DNA from: Roseobacter sp. HKCCD6576-2
GTDB lineage: Bacteria > Pseudomonadota > Alphaproteobacteria > Rhodobacterales > Rhodobacteraceae
DNA length: 64,000 nt
Assembly: GCF_013179285.1 (NCBI RefSeq)
Contig: NZ_WVNW01000002.1
Location: forward strand, 372,001 to 436,000
Direction: 5' to 3'
Shown: piece after piece, positions 46,873 through 54,859 of the stretch
How the letters are laid out: every line of letters starts with the position of its first letter
Position numbering within the stretch: position 1 is the first letter of the stretch
Notes under the pieces: generated by a model
Databases searched by the model: none
Told to the model about the DNA's origin: nothing
The model's input: the letters and a program-made list of their open reading frames with translations, nothing else
Program-made: the position numbers and the translations under genes

Positions 46873-47651
46873 AGCTATTCGATGGTGCCAAGCCGGTTAT
46901 TGCCGCCCTTCATCTGCCGGATTTTGCCCTAAACCGGCACCGGTCGGTCGCGTGGTACGAGGATTATGCCGTCGCCAACGCCCGTGTGTTCGCACAAGCT
47001 GGCATCCCCTGGATCAAGCTGCAGGATCAGACCAAAACTGCGGGAGCCGCCGCCTCGGACACCCTGGCGCTGATGTCTGCAATAGGGCGCCTGATCCGGG
47101 CAGAGGTCCCCGGGCTTGGCCTGGGTATCATTGTCGAGGCGCATGACCCAGTTGCGGCCATGTCGGTGGCCCATGCCACGGGGGCCGATTTCGTCCGGCT
47201 CAAGGTGTTTGTGGGCGGCGCGATGACCGCGCAAGGCCCGCGCGATGGGCTTGGCGCAGAAACTGTCTCTTACCGCGCCATGTTGCGGCGGCCTGATATT
47301 GCGATCTTGGCCGACGTGCATGACCGCACGGCGATCCCGCTCTCGGGCGAGAGCCAGCCTTTCGCGGCAAACTGGGCCGCCAAATCCGGGGCCGACGGCT
47401 TGGTCATCACCGGCAGCAGCTTTTCCGATACGCTGGCCCGGATCGACGCGGTGCGCGGCAAAGGCATTCACAAACCGATCCTGATCGGTGGTGGCGTGAC
47501 CGATGGCAATGTGGCCGAGGCGATGGCCGCCGGCGATGGCGTGGTGGTCAGCAGTGCACTGATGCGGCGCGATGCGGCGCCGGAGGATCTGCTGCAATGG
47601 GATGCCGATCTGTGCAGCCGCTTCATGGATGCGGTGCGGGTTCCTGCATGA
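46863..47651 (+). CDS. BtpA/SgcQ family TIM-barrel protein
   Basis: A 262-residue member of the BtpA/SgcQ family. VIAALHLPDF, GIPWIKLQDQT, GIIVEAHDPVAAMSVAHATGADFVRLKVFVGG, ADVHDRTAIPL, ADGLVITGS and PILIGGGVTDGNVAEAM repeat in barrel order, and the last is a phosphate-binding loop. The family is named for a cyanobacterial protein affecting photosystem I, while SgcQ lies in an E. coli sugar operon; no enzymatic reaction is generally assigned. Here it follows a kinase, so a phosphorylated substrate is plausible. It overlaps the next gene by ATGA. Confidence 0.85.
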   Translation: MSLKLFDGAKPVIAALHLPDFALNRHRSVAWYEDYAVANARVFAQAGIPWIKLQDQTKTAGAAASDTLALMSAIGRLIRAEVPGLGLGIIVEAHDPVAAMSVAHATGADFVRLKVFVGGAMTAQGPRDGLGAETVSYRAMLRRPDIAILADVHDRTAIPLSGESQPFAANWAAKSGADGLVITGSSFSDTLARIDAVRGKGIHKPILIGGGVTDGNVAEAMAAGDGVVVSSALMRRDAAPEDLLQWDADLCSRFMDAVRVPA

Positions 47652-48598
47652 GCGGGGCGGCGCGCGATTTCACCGGCTACGCGGGCCAGCCGCCGGCGAT
47701 GCGCTGGTCAAATGGAGCAGGGCTTGCCGTTTCTATCGTCGTGAATGTCGAAGAAGGCGCCGAGTTGAGCCTTGGCGCCGGCGACGACCGCAATGAGCAT
47801 ATCTACGAGGCGGTTGAGCGAGTCGAGGGCGCCCGCGACCTTTGTATGGAGAGCCATTTCGAATATGGCCCGCGTGCGGGCTGGCCGCGGATCCGAGATG
47901 CGCTGTCGGATCGTGACCTGCCAGCGACGCTGAATGCCTGCGGCCGCGCGCTGGAGGCGACGCCCTGGATCGCCGCGCAGGCGGTGCAGGACGGTCATGA
48001 GGTTTCGGCCCATGGCTGGCGGTGGGAACGCCATGTCGGCCTGGACGATGCGACGGAGCGCGCCGCGATTGCCCGCACCGTCGCGACCATCACGCGGACG
48101 GCCGGGACGCCGCCGCTTGGATGGCACACGCGCTCTGCCACCTCCGAACGCACCCGGGATCTGCTTATCGAACAGGGCGGGTTTCTCTATGATAGCAACG
48201 CCTATAATGACGACATACCGTATCTGGTCGATACCGCACATGGCGCTCATGTGGTGCTGCCCTATGCGTTCGACACCAATGACATGCGGTTTTACAACGG
48301 GGGCGGCTTTGTCTTTGCCGAGGACTTCTCCCGCTATTGCATCGCAGCCTTCGACCGGCTGTTGGTCGAGGCCGAGAAAGCCCCGCGCATGTTGTCGATC
48401 GGCCTACATACCAGGATTATCGGGCGCCCGGCACGGATCGGAGGGCTTGAAGCGTTTCTGGACCACGCTGTGCGTCACGATGATGTCTGGTTCGCGACCC
48501 GGGCCGAAATCGCCCATGCTTGGCGCAGCGCCGTAGGGCTGCCCGAGTGGACGCCGCGTCCGTGCCCCAAGGGGTTTGCGCCCGGAGGGAGCGTATGA
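47648..48598 (+). CDS. Polysaccharide deacetylase-fold hydrolase, PuuE (allantoinase)-like, copy 1
   Basis: A 316-residue member of the NodB-fold carbohydrate esterase superfamily, of the PuuE/allantoinase-like branch. VSIVVNVEEGAELS is the characteristic first motif, HEVSAHGWRWERH the second, and HTRSATSERTRDLLIEQGGFLYDSNAYNDDIPY and SIGLHTRIIGRPARIGG follow. PuuE-like proteins hydrolyse cyclic amides such as allantoin rather than sugars. ATG 47648 overlaps the BtpA stop. It is a paralogue of the next gene. Confidence 0.85.
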   Translation: MSGAARDFTGYAGQPPAMRWSNGAGLAVSIVVNVEEGAELSLGAGDDRNEHIYEAVERVEGARDLCMESHFEYGPRAGWPRIRDALSDRDLPATLNACGRALEATPWIAAQAVQDGHEVSAHGWRWERHVGLDDATERAAIARTVATITRTAGTPPLGWHTRSATSERTRDLLIEQGGFLYDSNAYNDDIPYLVDTAHGAHVVLPYAFDTNDMRFYNGGGFVFAEDFSRYCIAAFDRLLVEAEKAPRMLSIGLHTRIIGRPARIGGLEAFLDHAVRHDDVWFATRAEIAHAWRSAVGLPEWTPRPCPKGFAPGGSV

Positions 48599-49482
48599 CT
48601 CGCGATCTGATCGGATATGGAGGTGCCTGGCCGGATCTGACTTGGCCTGGAGGCCATAAGCTGGCCGTTTCGGTGGTGGTCAATGTCGAAGAAGGGGCGG
48701 AACAACAGGTGCTCGATGGCGACCCGATCAGCGAGCGGATCGGCGAGGTGCTCTCGGTCGTGCCCGAGGGCAAGCCCGACCCCGGTCAGGCGCAGATCTT
48801 TGCCTATGGCACGCGGGCCGGAGCGTGGCGCATGGCCGATGCGCTACGCCGCCACCGGGTTCCCGCGACCCTGTTCGCCTGCGGGCGCGCGGCGGAACGG
48901 GTAGGGCCGGTTCTGCGCATGCTGGCGCGCGATGGCCACGAAACCGCCTGTCACGGCTGGCTTTGGCGCCCTCATGCCGATTATGACAGCCCAGAGGCCG
49001 AGGCCGTTGACCTCGATCGTGCCGATGTGGCCATCGCGGCCGCGACGGGCGACGTCCCACGCGGGTTTTTCTGCCGCGGGGCCGAAAGCCCCTGGACGCG
49101 CAGCCTTCTGGCCGAGCGGGGTTACCTTTACACCTCTAACGGGTTTGATGACGACCTGCCGTACAGGGATGGCTCGGGCCTGATCGTGGTGCCCTATGCG
49201 CTCGACGCCAACGATATGAAATTCTTCCATCCCAACGGCTTTGTGCGCGCATCGGACATGGTCGATTACGTGACCGACGCGTTGGACGTGCTGGAGGCCG
49301 AGGCCGCGCGTGGCATGCCGCGCCTGCTGAATATCGGGTTCCACTTGCGGATCGTTGGCCGCCCGGGTCGGTTCAAGGCGTTCGAGCAGGTCCTCGCCGA
49401 ACTGGACCGCCGCCGGGATCGGCTGTGGCTGGCGCGCCGGATCGAAATTGCCGAGGTCTTTGACTGGGCCTGTCCGGCATGA
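48595..49482 (+). CDS. Polysaccharide deacetylase-fold hydrolase, PuuE (allantoinase)-like, copy 2
   Basis: A 295-residue paralogue of the preceding protein: VSVVVNVEEGAEQQ, HETACHGWLWRPHADYD, CRGAESPWTRSLLAERGYLYTSNGFDDDLPY and NIGFHLRIVGRPGRFKAFE align position by position. The main differences are Cys instead of Ala before the HGW motif, CRGAES in place of HTRSATS, and a charged C-terminus. ATG 48595 overlaps the first copy (ATGA). Two non-identical copies side by side suggest two substrates, or a heteromeric enzyme. Confidence 0.85.
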   Translation: MTRDLIGYGGAWPDLTWPGGHKLAVSVVVNVEEGAEQQVLDGDPISERIGEVLSVVPEGKPDPGQAQIFAYGTRAGAWRMADALRRHRVPATLFACGRAAERVGPVLRMLARDGHETACHGWLWRPHADYDSPEAEAVDLDRADVAIAAATGDVPRGFFCRGAESPWTRSLLAERGYLYTSNGFDDDLPYRDGSGLIVVPYALDANDMKFFHPNGFVRASDMVDYVTDALDVLEAEAARGMPRLLNIGFHLRIVGRPGRFKAFEQVLAELDRRRDRLWLARRIEIAEVFDWACPA

Positions 49483-50126
49483 TTGTGCTGATCAATCCCA
49501 ACACGTCTGAGACGACCACCGAGGCCATGCTGCGGATTGCACGGCAGGTGGCGGGCCCGGCGGTGCGGGTCGACGGGCTGACCGCGGCATTCGGGGCGCC
49601 GTTGATCACCGACCCTTTCGCGCTGGCCCGCGCGGCAGACGCCGTCGCAGCGCTTGCGCCGCGTGTGGGCAGGGCCGAGGCTGTGATCGTCGCGGCCTTT
49701 GGCGATCCCGGCCTGATGGACCTACGCGGACGGCTGTCGGTGCCAGTCACGGGCATTGCCGAGGCGGGTATGGCCGAGGCGGCGCAGGTTGGGGCACAAT
49801 TTGCAGTTGTGACGACGACGCCGGATTTAAGCGATCACATTGCCAAAGCCGCCCGTTCCTACGGCCATGAGGCGTTCCTTGGCACCTGGACGACGCCCGG
49901 CGATCCGGCGGTTCTGACCCATGATGCCGTCGCACTGCAAACCGCGTTGGCCGAAGCGTGCGACCGTGCCGTTGAAGCCGGAGCCGAGGCGATCATCATT
50001 GGCGGCGGACCACTGGCCGAAGCCGCCCAAAGCCTCGCAGCCTCATCCCCAGTGCCGCTGATCGAACCGCTGCCCGCAGCCGTCCGGCTCAGCCTTGCCC
50101 GCTGCACCAAAGGAGCTTCTAGATGA
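49479..50126 (+). CDS. Asp/Glu/hydantoin racemase-family protein lacking both catalytic cysteines
   Basis: A 215-residue protein of the aspartate/glutamate/hydantoin racemase fold. The N-terminal IVLINPNTSETTTEAML is typical of hydantoin and allantoin racemases. The motif that normally reads A-C-F-G-D-P-G-L is VAAFGDPGL here, and the second cysteine region reads IIGGGPLAEAA instead of containing a Cys. Both acid-base cysteines are therefore replaced (Ala and Gly). Racemisation by the usual two-cysteine mechanism is unlikely. It may bind the substrate or use other chemistry. The ATG overlaps the PuuE-like gene before it and the amidohydrolase after it. Confidence 0.82.
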   Translation: MIVLINPNTSETTTEAMLRIARQVAGPAVRVDGLTAAFGAPLITDPFALARAADAVAALAPRVGRAEAVIVAAFGDPGLMDLRGRLSVPVTGIAEAGMAEAAQVGAQFAVVTTTPDLSDHIAKAARSYGHEAFLGTWTTPGDPAVLTHDAVALQTALAEACDRAVEAGAEAIIIGGGPLAEAAQSLAASSPVPLIEPLPAAVRLSLARCTKGASR

Positions 50127-51634
50127 CCCGCCATATTGTCGCCGCCGACCATATTATCACCGGGTTCGATGAAGGCGGCGCGGCGCAGATCGTTGCCGAC
50201 GGGGCCATCCTGATCGACGGAGACCAAATTGTCGAGATCGGCCCCGCCGGCGCCTTGCGCAGGGCGCATCCGGGGCTACCCGAGACCGGTGGCAAGGGCA
50301 GGGTGGCCATCCCGGGTCTGATCAACGCGCATCACCATGTCGGTCTGACCCCGTTCCAGATGGGCGCGCGCGATCAACCTCTGGAACTGTGGTTTCCCGA
50401 ACGCCTTGCGATGCGCGATGTCGCGCCCCGGCTGGATACGCTCTATGCGGCCTTCGAGATGATCGCCTCGGGTGTGACTACCGTGCAGCACCTTCATAGC
50501 CGGGCGCCGGGCGATACCGATGCCGTGCTGGCTCGCGCCGACACCATCATTGGCGCCTATAAGGACCTCGGCATGAGGGCGAGCTACTCCTTTGCCCTGC
50601 GTGACCAGAACCGCATGATCTATGCGGCGGATGAAGAGTTCATCGCCTCGCTACCCGCCGCTCTGCAAAAACCAACGGCGGATTATCTTGCCGGCTTCGG
50701 CCTTCCATTGTCTGACCAGATCGCGGTGTTCCATGCGTTGCGCGCCCGGTGGCAAGACGATGCGCTTGTAGGCATCCAGATTGCGCCGTCGAACCTGCAC
50801 TGGCTGTCGGATGCGGCGCTCGAAAGTGCCGCGCAGATGGCCGAAGAGACCGGCGCACCGATGCATATGCACCTTTTGGAGACGCCGTATCAGAAGGAAT
50901 ACGCCCGCCGTCGCACTGGCGGCTCTGCGCTGGAGCATATCGACAGCTTTGGCCTTGTCGGGCCGCAACTGACCATTGGTCACGGGGTCTGGATGACGCC
51001 GGATGATGTTGCCCTGCTGGCGGAGCGTGGCGGCTGCCTGTGCCACAATTGTTCGTCCAACCTGCGCCTGAAGAGCGGCACAGCCGATCTGAATGGCTTC
51101 CTTGCCAGCGGCGTGCCGGTCGCGCTTGGCCTCGACGAGGCGGGGATCAACGACGATCGTGACATGTTGCAGGAGATGCGGCTTGCGCTGACGCTGCATC
51201 GGCCTGCCGGGCATGATGCGCCGCATCCGACCGCATCGCAGATTCTGCGGATGGCAACGGAACATGGGGCCGCCACGACGCCCTTCGCAGGGCGGATTGG
51301 GCGTCTGGCACCGGGGCGTCTGGCCGATATCGTGTTGCTGGACTGGCAGGCTGTCACCAAACCGTGGCAGGACCCGACCATGCCCTTGGTTGATGTGTTG
51401 ATCCGGCGCGCAAAATCCGGGGCTGTCGCTACGGTTCTGATCGGTGGCAACGTGGTTTATGATGAAGGCCGCTTCACCAATATCGACCGCGAGCAAGTCT
51501 TGGAAGAGATCGCAAGCGATCTCGCTCGTCCCTGTTCGGAATCCGAGGTCAGCATGCAGCGCCTTTCCCGGGACCTGATAGAGCCGGTCAGCCGGTTTTA
51601 TGAGGGCTGGCTTGGCCAAGGCGCGGGCCGCTGA
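50123..51634 (+). CDS. Metal-dependent amidohydrolase, 8-oxoguanine deaminase/TrzA-AtzA type
   Basis: A 503-residue amidohydrolase. Metal ligands are visible: the HXH of GLINAHHHVGLTPFQ, HMHLLETPYQ, LTIGHGVWM, and the final Asp in ALGLDEAGINDDRDM. HNCSSNLRLKSGTADL is typical of aminohydrolases of the guanine, 8-oxoguanine and triazine deaminase branch. The small beta-sandwich is formed by both ends (VADGAILIDGDQIVEIGPAG; RLADIVLLDWQ). It probably deaminates or dechlorinates-like hydrolyses an exocyclic group on a nitrogen heterocycle. It closes the SIS-kinase operon. Confidence 0.87.
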   Translation: MTRHIVAADHIITGFDEGGAAQIVADGAILIDGDQIVEIGPAGALRRAHPGLPETGGKGRVAIPGLINAHHHVGLTPFQMGARDQPLELWFPERLAMRDVAPRLDTLYAAFEMIASGVTTVQHLHSRAPGDTDAVLARADTIIGAYKDLGMRASYSFALRDQNRMIYAADEEFIASLPAALQKPTADYLAGFGLPLSDQIAVFHALRARWQDDALVGIQIAPSNLHWLSDAALESAAQMAEETGAPMHMHLLETPYQKEYARRRTGGSALEHIDSFGLVGPQLTIGHGVWMTPDDVALLAERGGCLCHNCSSNLRLKSGTADLNGFLASGVPVALGLDEAGINDDRDMLQEMRLALTLHRPAGHDAPHPTASQILRMATEHGAATTPFAGRIGRLAPGRLADIVLLDWQAVTKPWQDPTMPLVDVLIRRAKSGAVATVLIGGNVVYDEGRFTNIDREQVLEEIASDLARPCSESEVSMQRLSRDLIEPVSRFYEGWLGQGAGR

Positions 51635-51988
51635 GCAGATCGCGCCTGCTGGCATAATAACTGTTGCTAGCCCGGTGCCTTGTCCTGTCTGACGTTAGTG
51701 ATTGCGGGTCTGAATAGCATTATTTGACACGTCGGCGCATGGTCGCGGCCTTACTTCTGTGAGATGGTTTCCCATCCGCGCACAGGTCGACTATATGCAG
51801 ATCAACGAGATTGCCAACATCGCACGAAGGACGGTGGAAGGCTTGTTCGGTAACAAGGCCTGATCGACACTGCGTGCGCGGCTCACATGCCAACGAGTTG
51901 CAGTGGAGAGGCAAATCGGGAGATATTGAGACGTGTTCCAGACGAGCAGCTTTGCCCTGCAACAGTTTGAAGATGCAGAAAAATTGAA
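51635..51988. other. 354-bp region at the right end of the putative island
   Basis: No intact gene is supported. A minus-strand open stretch at 51720-51962 and a plus-strand one both lack recognisable similarity. If a dusA-type integrase once lay next to this end, only unrecognisable remains could be here. The last 25 bases before dusA resemble the sequence upstream of the decayed fragment at 28.75 kb. The stretch should also hold the promoter now used by dusA. Confidence 0.4.
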
Positions 51989-52972
51989 ATGAAACAGCAC
52001 GCTAGACTTTCTATCGCCCCGATGATGGATTGGACCGATCGTCATTGCCGGTATTTGCACCGGCTGATGTCTCGGGAAGCGTTGTTGTATACCGAGATGG
52101 TCACGGCCCCCGCGATTTTGCATGGTGATCGAGATCGCTTGTTGGCCTTCGATCCGGCAGAGCATCCTGTGGCATTGCAGCTTGGCGGGTCTGATCCGTC
52201 CGAGCTGGCCAACGCGACGGAGATTGCGGTCGGATATGGGTATGATGAGATCAATCTCAATATCGGCTGCCCGTCGGATCGCGTGCAGTCGGGTTGTTTT
52301 GGAGCGGTGTTGATGGAACGGCCCAAGCTGGTGGCCGATTGCGTCGCGGCAATGATTGCGGCCAGCCCGGTGGAGGTCACGGTTAAATGCCGGATCGGCG
52401 TCGATGACCAAGTGCCCGAAGAGGTGCTGCCAACGTTTCTGGAGACGGTCGCGGCAGCTGGTGTCGGGCGGTTTGCGATCCATGCCCGGAAAGCGTGGTT
52501 GCAGGGCTTGAGCCCAAAGGAAAACCGGGATGTACCGCCGCTGAATTACCCGCTGGTCTATCAGATGAAACGCGATTTCCCTGAGCTGCATCTGTCGATC
52601 AATGGTGGCGTGATGTCGTTGGATGAGGCGCAGGCCCATTTGGCCGAAGGGATGGATGGCGTGATGATTGGGCGAGCGGCTTACCATGACCCGTCGAACA
52701 TTTTGCTCGCTGCCGATCAGAAGATTTTCGGTCTGGACTGCGAGCCGCGGAGCGCCGAAGAAATCGTCGGTCTGATGTTGCCCTATATCGCCGCGCATGT
52801 GGCCAATGGCGGCAAACTGGCCCATGTCACGCGGCATATGTTGGGTCTGTTTGCCGGACGTCCGGGCGCGCGGGGTTGGAAACGCGTTTTGTCGGAGCGT
52901 GCGCATCGTCCCGGCGCCGGGGTTGAGGTCGTCGAGGCTGCGTTATCTGAGATTGTATTGCGCGCGGCGTGA
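51989..52972 (+). CDS. dusA: tRNA-dihydrouridine synthase A
   Basis: A 327-residue FMN enzyme that reduces uridines in the tRNA D-loop. SIAPMMDWTDRHCRYLHRLMS starts the barrel, EMVTA and ALQLGGSDP follow, and the catalytic cysteine is in INLNIGCPSDRVQSGCFGA (the second Cys). RIGVDD, IHARKAWLQGLSPKENR and GVMIGRAAYHDP are the DusA-specific parts. The first eight codons, before the 23-bp repeat, would be element-derived if the island model is right. The gene is complete. Confidence 0.95.
   Translation: MKQHARLSIAPMMDWTDRHCRYLHRLMSREALLYTEMVTAPAILHGDRDRLLAFDPAEHPVALQLGGSDPSELANATEIAVGYGYDEINLNIGCPSDRVQSGCFGAVLMERPKLVADCVAAMIAASPVEVTVKCRIGVDDQVPEEVLPTFLETVAAAGVGRFAIHARKAWLQGLSPKENRDVPPLNYPLVYQMKRDFPELHLSINGGVMSLDEAQAHLAEGMDGVMIGRAAYHDPSNILLAADQKIFGLDCEPRSAEEIVGLMLPYIAAHVANGGKLAHVTRHMLGLFAGRPGARGWKRVLSERAHRPGAGVEVVEAALSEIVLRAA
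52013..52035 (+). repeat. 23-bp direct repeat, right copy (attR-like core)
   Basis: Identical to 28801-28823 and lies within the first codons of intact dusA. It marks the likely right boundary of the island. Confidence 0.75.
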
Positions 52973-53143
52973 CCGCCGGCACCCGGGTGATGGCCCATCT
53001 CAGGCCCCCTTCGGGAGCTATCGGCGTGCCAGTGGGAGCTACGTGTCAAACCGTCGGATGCAACGGGGGCGGTGCCGCGCTTGGCAAGACCGGCGGGGAT
53101 GTGTATCCGAAACCAAGTTTCGAGCAGGGCAGGAGGGCATAAC

Positions 53144-53968
53144 ATGCCGGATATGGGCGACTTGATGGCGATGTTGGCGTTGATCCTTCTGATCGGGGCT
53201 TTTGCGGGCGTCGTTGCCGGTCTTCTGGGGGTCGGCGGCGGGATCATCCTGGTCCCTGCGTTTTTCTTCGCCTTTTCCTATCTGGGCTACGACACCGTCG
53301 ATCTGATGCAAATCTGTCTGGCGACATCGTTGGCGACCATCATCGTGACCTCTGTGCGCTCGCTTTTATCGCACAACAAAAAGGGCGCGGTGGATTGGAC
53401 GATCTTGCGGTCCTGGGGACCGGGTATTGCGATCGGTGCGGCGTTTGGCGTTGTCGCGGCCGCGGGGTTGCGCAGCGAGATCCTGATGGGGATTTTTGGC
53501 GTTCTCGGTGTGTTGGTCGGCCTTTATTTCGGGTTCGGCAAACCGGAATGGCGCCTTGGCGATGCGATGCCAAAGGGCGTGCCGCGCGCGATTGCCTCGC
53601 CTATTCTGGGCTTTCTCTCGGTTCTGATGGGGATCGGCGGCGGCAGTTTCGGAGTGCCGCTGATGAGCCTTTACAACACGCCGATCCACCGCGCCGTGGC
53701 CACGGCGGCCGGGTTTGGCGTGATCATCGCGGTGCCATCTGTTCTCGGCTTTTTCTTTATCGAGGGGGCTGCGGAAGGGCGGCCACCCTTTACCGTTGGG
53801 TCGGTGAACCTCGTGGCCTTTGTTGTGGTGGTTGCGATGACTCTCATCACGGCGCCTTGGGGCGTGAAGCTGGCTCATGCGATGGACCCTAAACCTTTGA
53901 AGCGAGTCTTTGCCGTCTTCATCATGGTGATGGCTCTGAACATGCTTTGGTCCGCCTTTTCGGGATGA
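53144..53968 (+). CDS. TauE/SafE family membrane permease
   Basis: A 274-residue membrane protein with about eight helices in two related halves. ATG 53144 has AGGAGGG upstream. LIGAFAGVVAGLLGVGGGIILVPAF and ILGFLSVLMGIGGGSFGVPLMSL are the paired G-rich repeats of the family, and LATSLATIIVTSVRS is the usual second helix. Members export sulfite, sulfoacetate and related organic anions. It could remove sulfite or sulfate made by the cell, but no sulfonate gene is adjacent. The stop overlaps the next gene by ATGA. Confidence 0.9.
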   Translation: MPDMGDLMAMLALILLIGAFAGVVAGLLGVGGGIILVPAFFFAFSYLGYDTVDLMQICLATSLATIIVTSVRSLLSHNKKGAVDWTILRSWGPGIAIGAAFGVVAAAGLRSEILMGIFGVLGVLVGLYFGFGKPEWRLGDAMPKGVPRAIASPILGFLSVLMGIGGGSFGVPLMSLYNTPIHRAVATAAGFGVIIAVPSVLGFFFIEGAAEGRPPFTVGSVNLVAFVVVVAMTLITAPWGVKLAHAMDPKPLKRVFAVFIMVMALNMLWSAFSG

Positions 53969-54741
53969 GTTGGCTTCAGACAGGCTGGCAGGTTTTCGAT
54001 CCGGACCCGCGCCTGTTCGACTGGCTGGCGAAGATTACGCCGGCGGCGCTGGCCACGGCTGATGACCCGGCGCATGCCCAATGGCATCGGCATGGCGGCA
54101 CCTGGTTCGCGGGTGTTGATGTGCTGGAGAATGACGCGGAGGGGCGATTGGGTACCTCCGGACGGCTCACCTGTCAGGCGCTGGAGGAAGCCGAGCGCAT
54201 CACCGGTAGGTTGCCGCTCCACAAAGCGCAAATCTCGATCACCTATCCGGGCTATCCGCAGCAAGACCCTGACGAAAGTGACGCCAATCATCGGTTCCGC
54301 AAGACCCGTGATGCGGCACATCTGGACGGTCTCCTGCCAATTGGTCCCAAGCGCCGCCGGATGATCCGGGAGCCGCATGGCTATATCCTCGGCCTGCCGC
54401 TGACCGAAAACGGGTCAAATGACGCGCCTTTGGTCGTCTGGGAGGGCAGTCATGAGGTGATGCGGCATGCGATGAGGCGCGCGTTGCAAGACGAACCGCC
54501 AGAACAATGGCATGAGGTGGATGTGACCGAGGCGTATCACGCCGCCCGACGCCACTGCTTCGAAAGCTTAAACCGGGTTGAGGTGACGGCAATGCCTGGT
54601 CAGGCGATCTTGCTGCATCGTCTGACGTTGCATGGCGTGGCGCCATGGTCGTCGAAAGGTTCGACGGCCCCCCTACGTGCCATCGCCTATTTTCGCCCGG
54701 AACTGCCGGGTGGTGTCTTCGACTGGGTGACACTTGCATAA
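53965..54741 (+). CDS. Phytanoyl-CoA dioxygenase-like protein
   Basis: A 258-residue protein starting MSWLQTGWQVFDPDPRLFDWL at an ATG that overlaps the TauE stop. WHRHGGTWFAGVDVLENDAEGR, PHGYILGLPLTENGSNDAPLVVWEGSHEVM and GQAILLHRLTLHGVAPW are arranged as in Fe(II)/2-oxoglutarate oxygenases of the phytanoyl type: a helical start, a jelly-roll, and a late His. The canonical H-X-D is not clear, so iron binding is uncertain. Function unknown. Confidence 0.6.
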   Translation: MSWLQTGWQVFDPDPRLFDWLAKITPAALATADDPAHAQWHRHGGTWFAGVDVLENDAEGRLGTSGRLTCQALEEAERITGRLPLHKAQISITYPGYPQQDPDESDANHRFRKTRDAAHLDGLLPIGPKRRRMIREPHGYILGLPLTENGSNDAPLVVWEGSHEVMRHAMRRALQDEPPEQWHEVDVTEAYHAARRHCFESLNRVEVTAMPGQAILLHRLTLHGVAPWSSKGSTAPLRAIAYFRPELPGGVFDWVTLA

Positions 54742-54742
54742 G

Positions 54743-54818
54743 GCAGGGCCTTACGGGACGCCGCTTTGGGGGCCAGAAGAACCACGGGCGTATGTGTTGT
54801 TGTGAACAGAGGCCCTGC
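54743..54818. repeat. Inverted repeat after the dioxygenase-like gene
   Basis: GCAGGGCCT (54743-54751) and AGGCCCTGC (54810-54818) are exact inverted copies separated by 58 bases, followed by TTATTTCTT. It could act as a long-loop terminator between the two genes. Confidence 0.45.
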
Positions 54819-54859
54819 TTATTTCTTGGTCCATGTCGGGCTCGGATAGGAGAATGATC

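Larger units (their letters stand above)
28801..52035. mobile_element. Putative 23.2-kb genomic island integrated at dusA
   Basis: The segment is bounded by 23-bp direct repeats of the dusA 5' end and contains accessory catabolic genes plus an IS3-family remnant. The intact dusA lies on the right, consistent with an element that rebuilt the gene's start on insertion. No integrase, excisionase or transfer gene is recognisable, so the island would now be fixed. Base composition looks like the flanks, so this is not obviously recent DNA. The boundary repeats are seen directly; the integration history is inferred. Confidence 0.65.

Noticed and set aside
51720-51962. 80-codon minus-strand open stretch at the right end of the island
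   Set aside because: No ribosome binding site or recognisable similarity; treated as non-coding.
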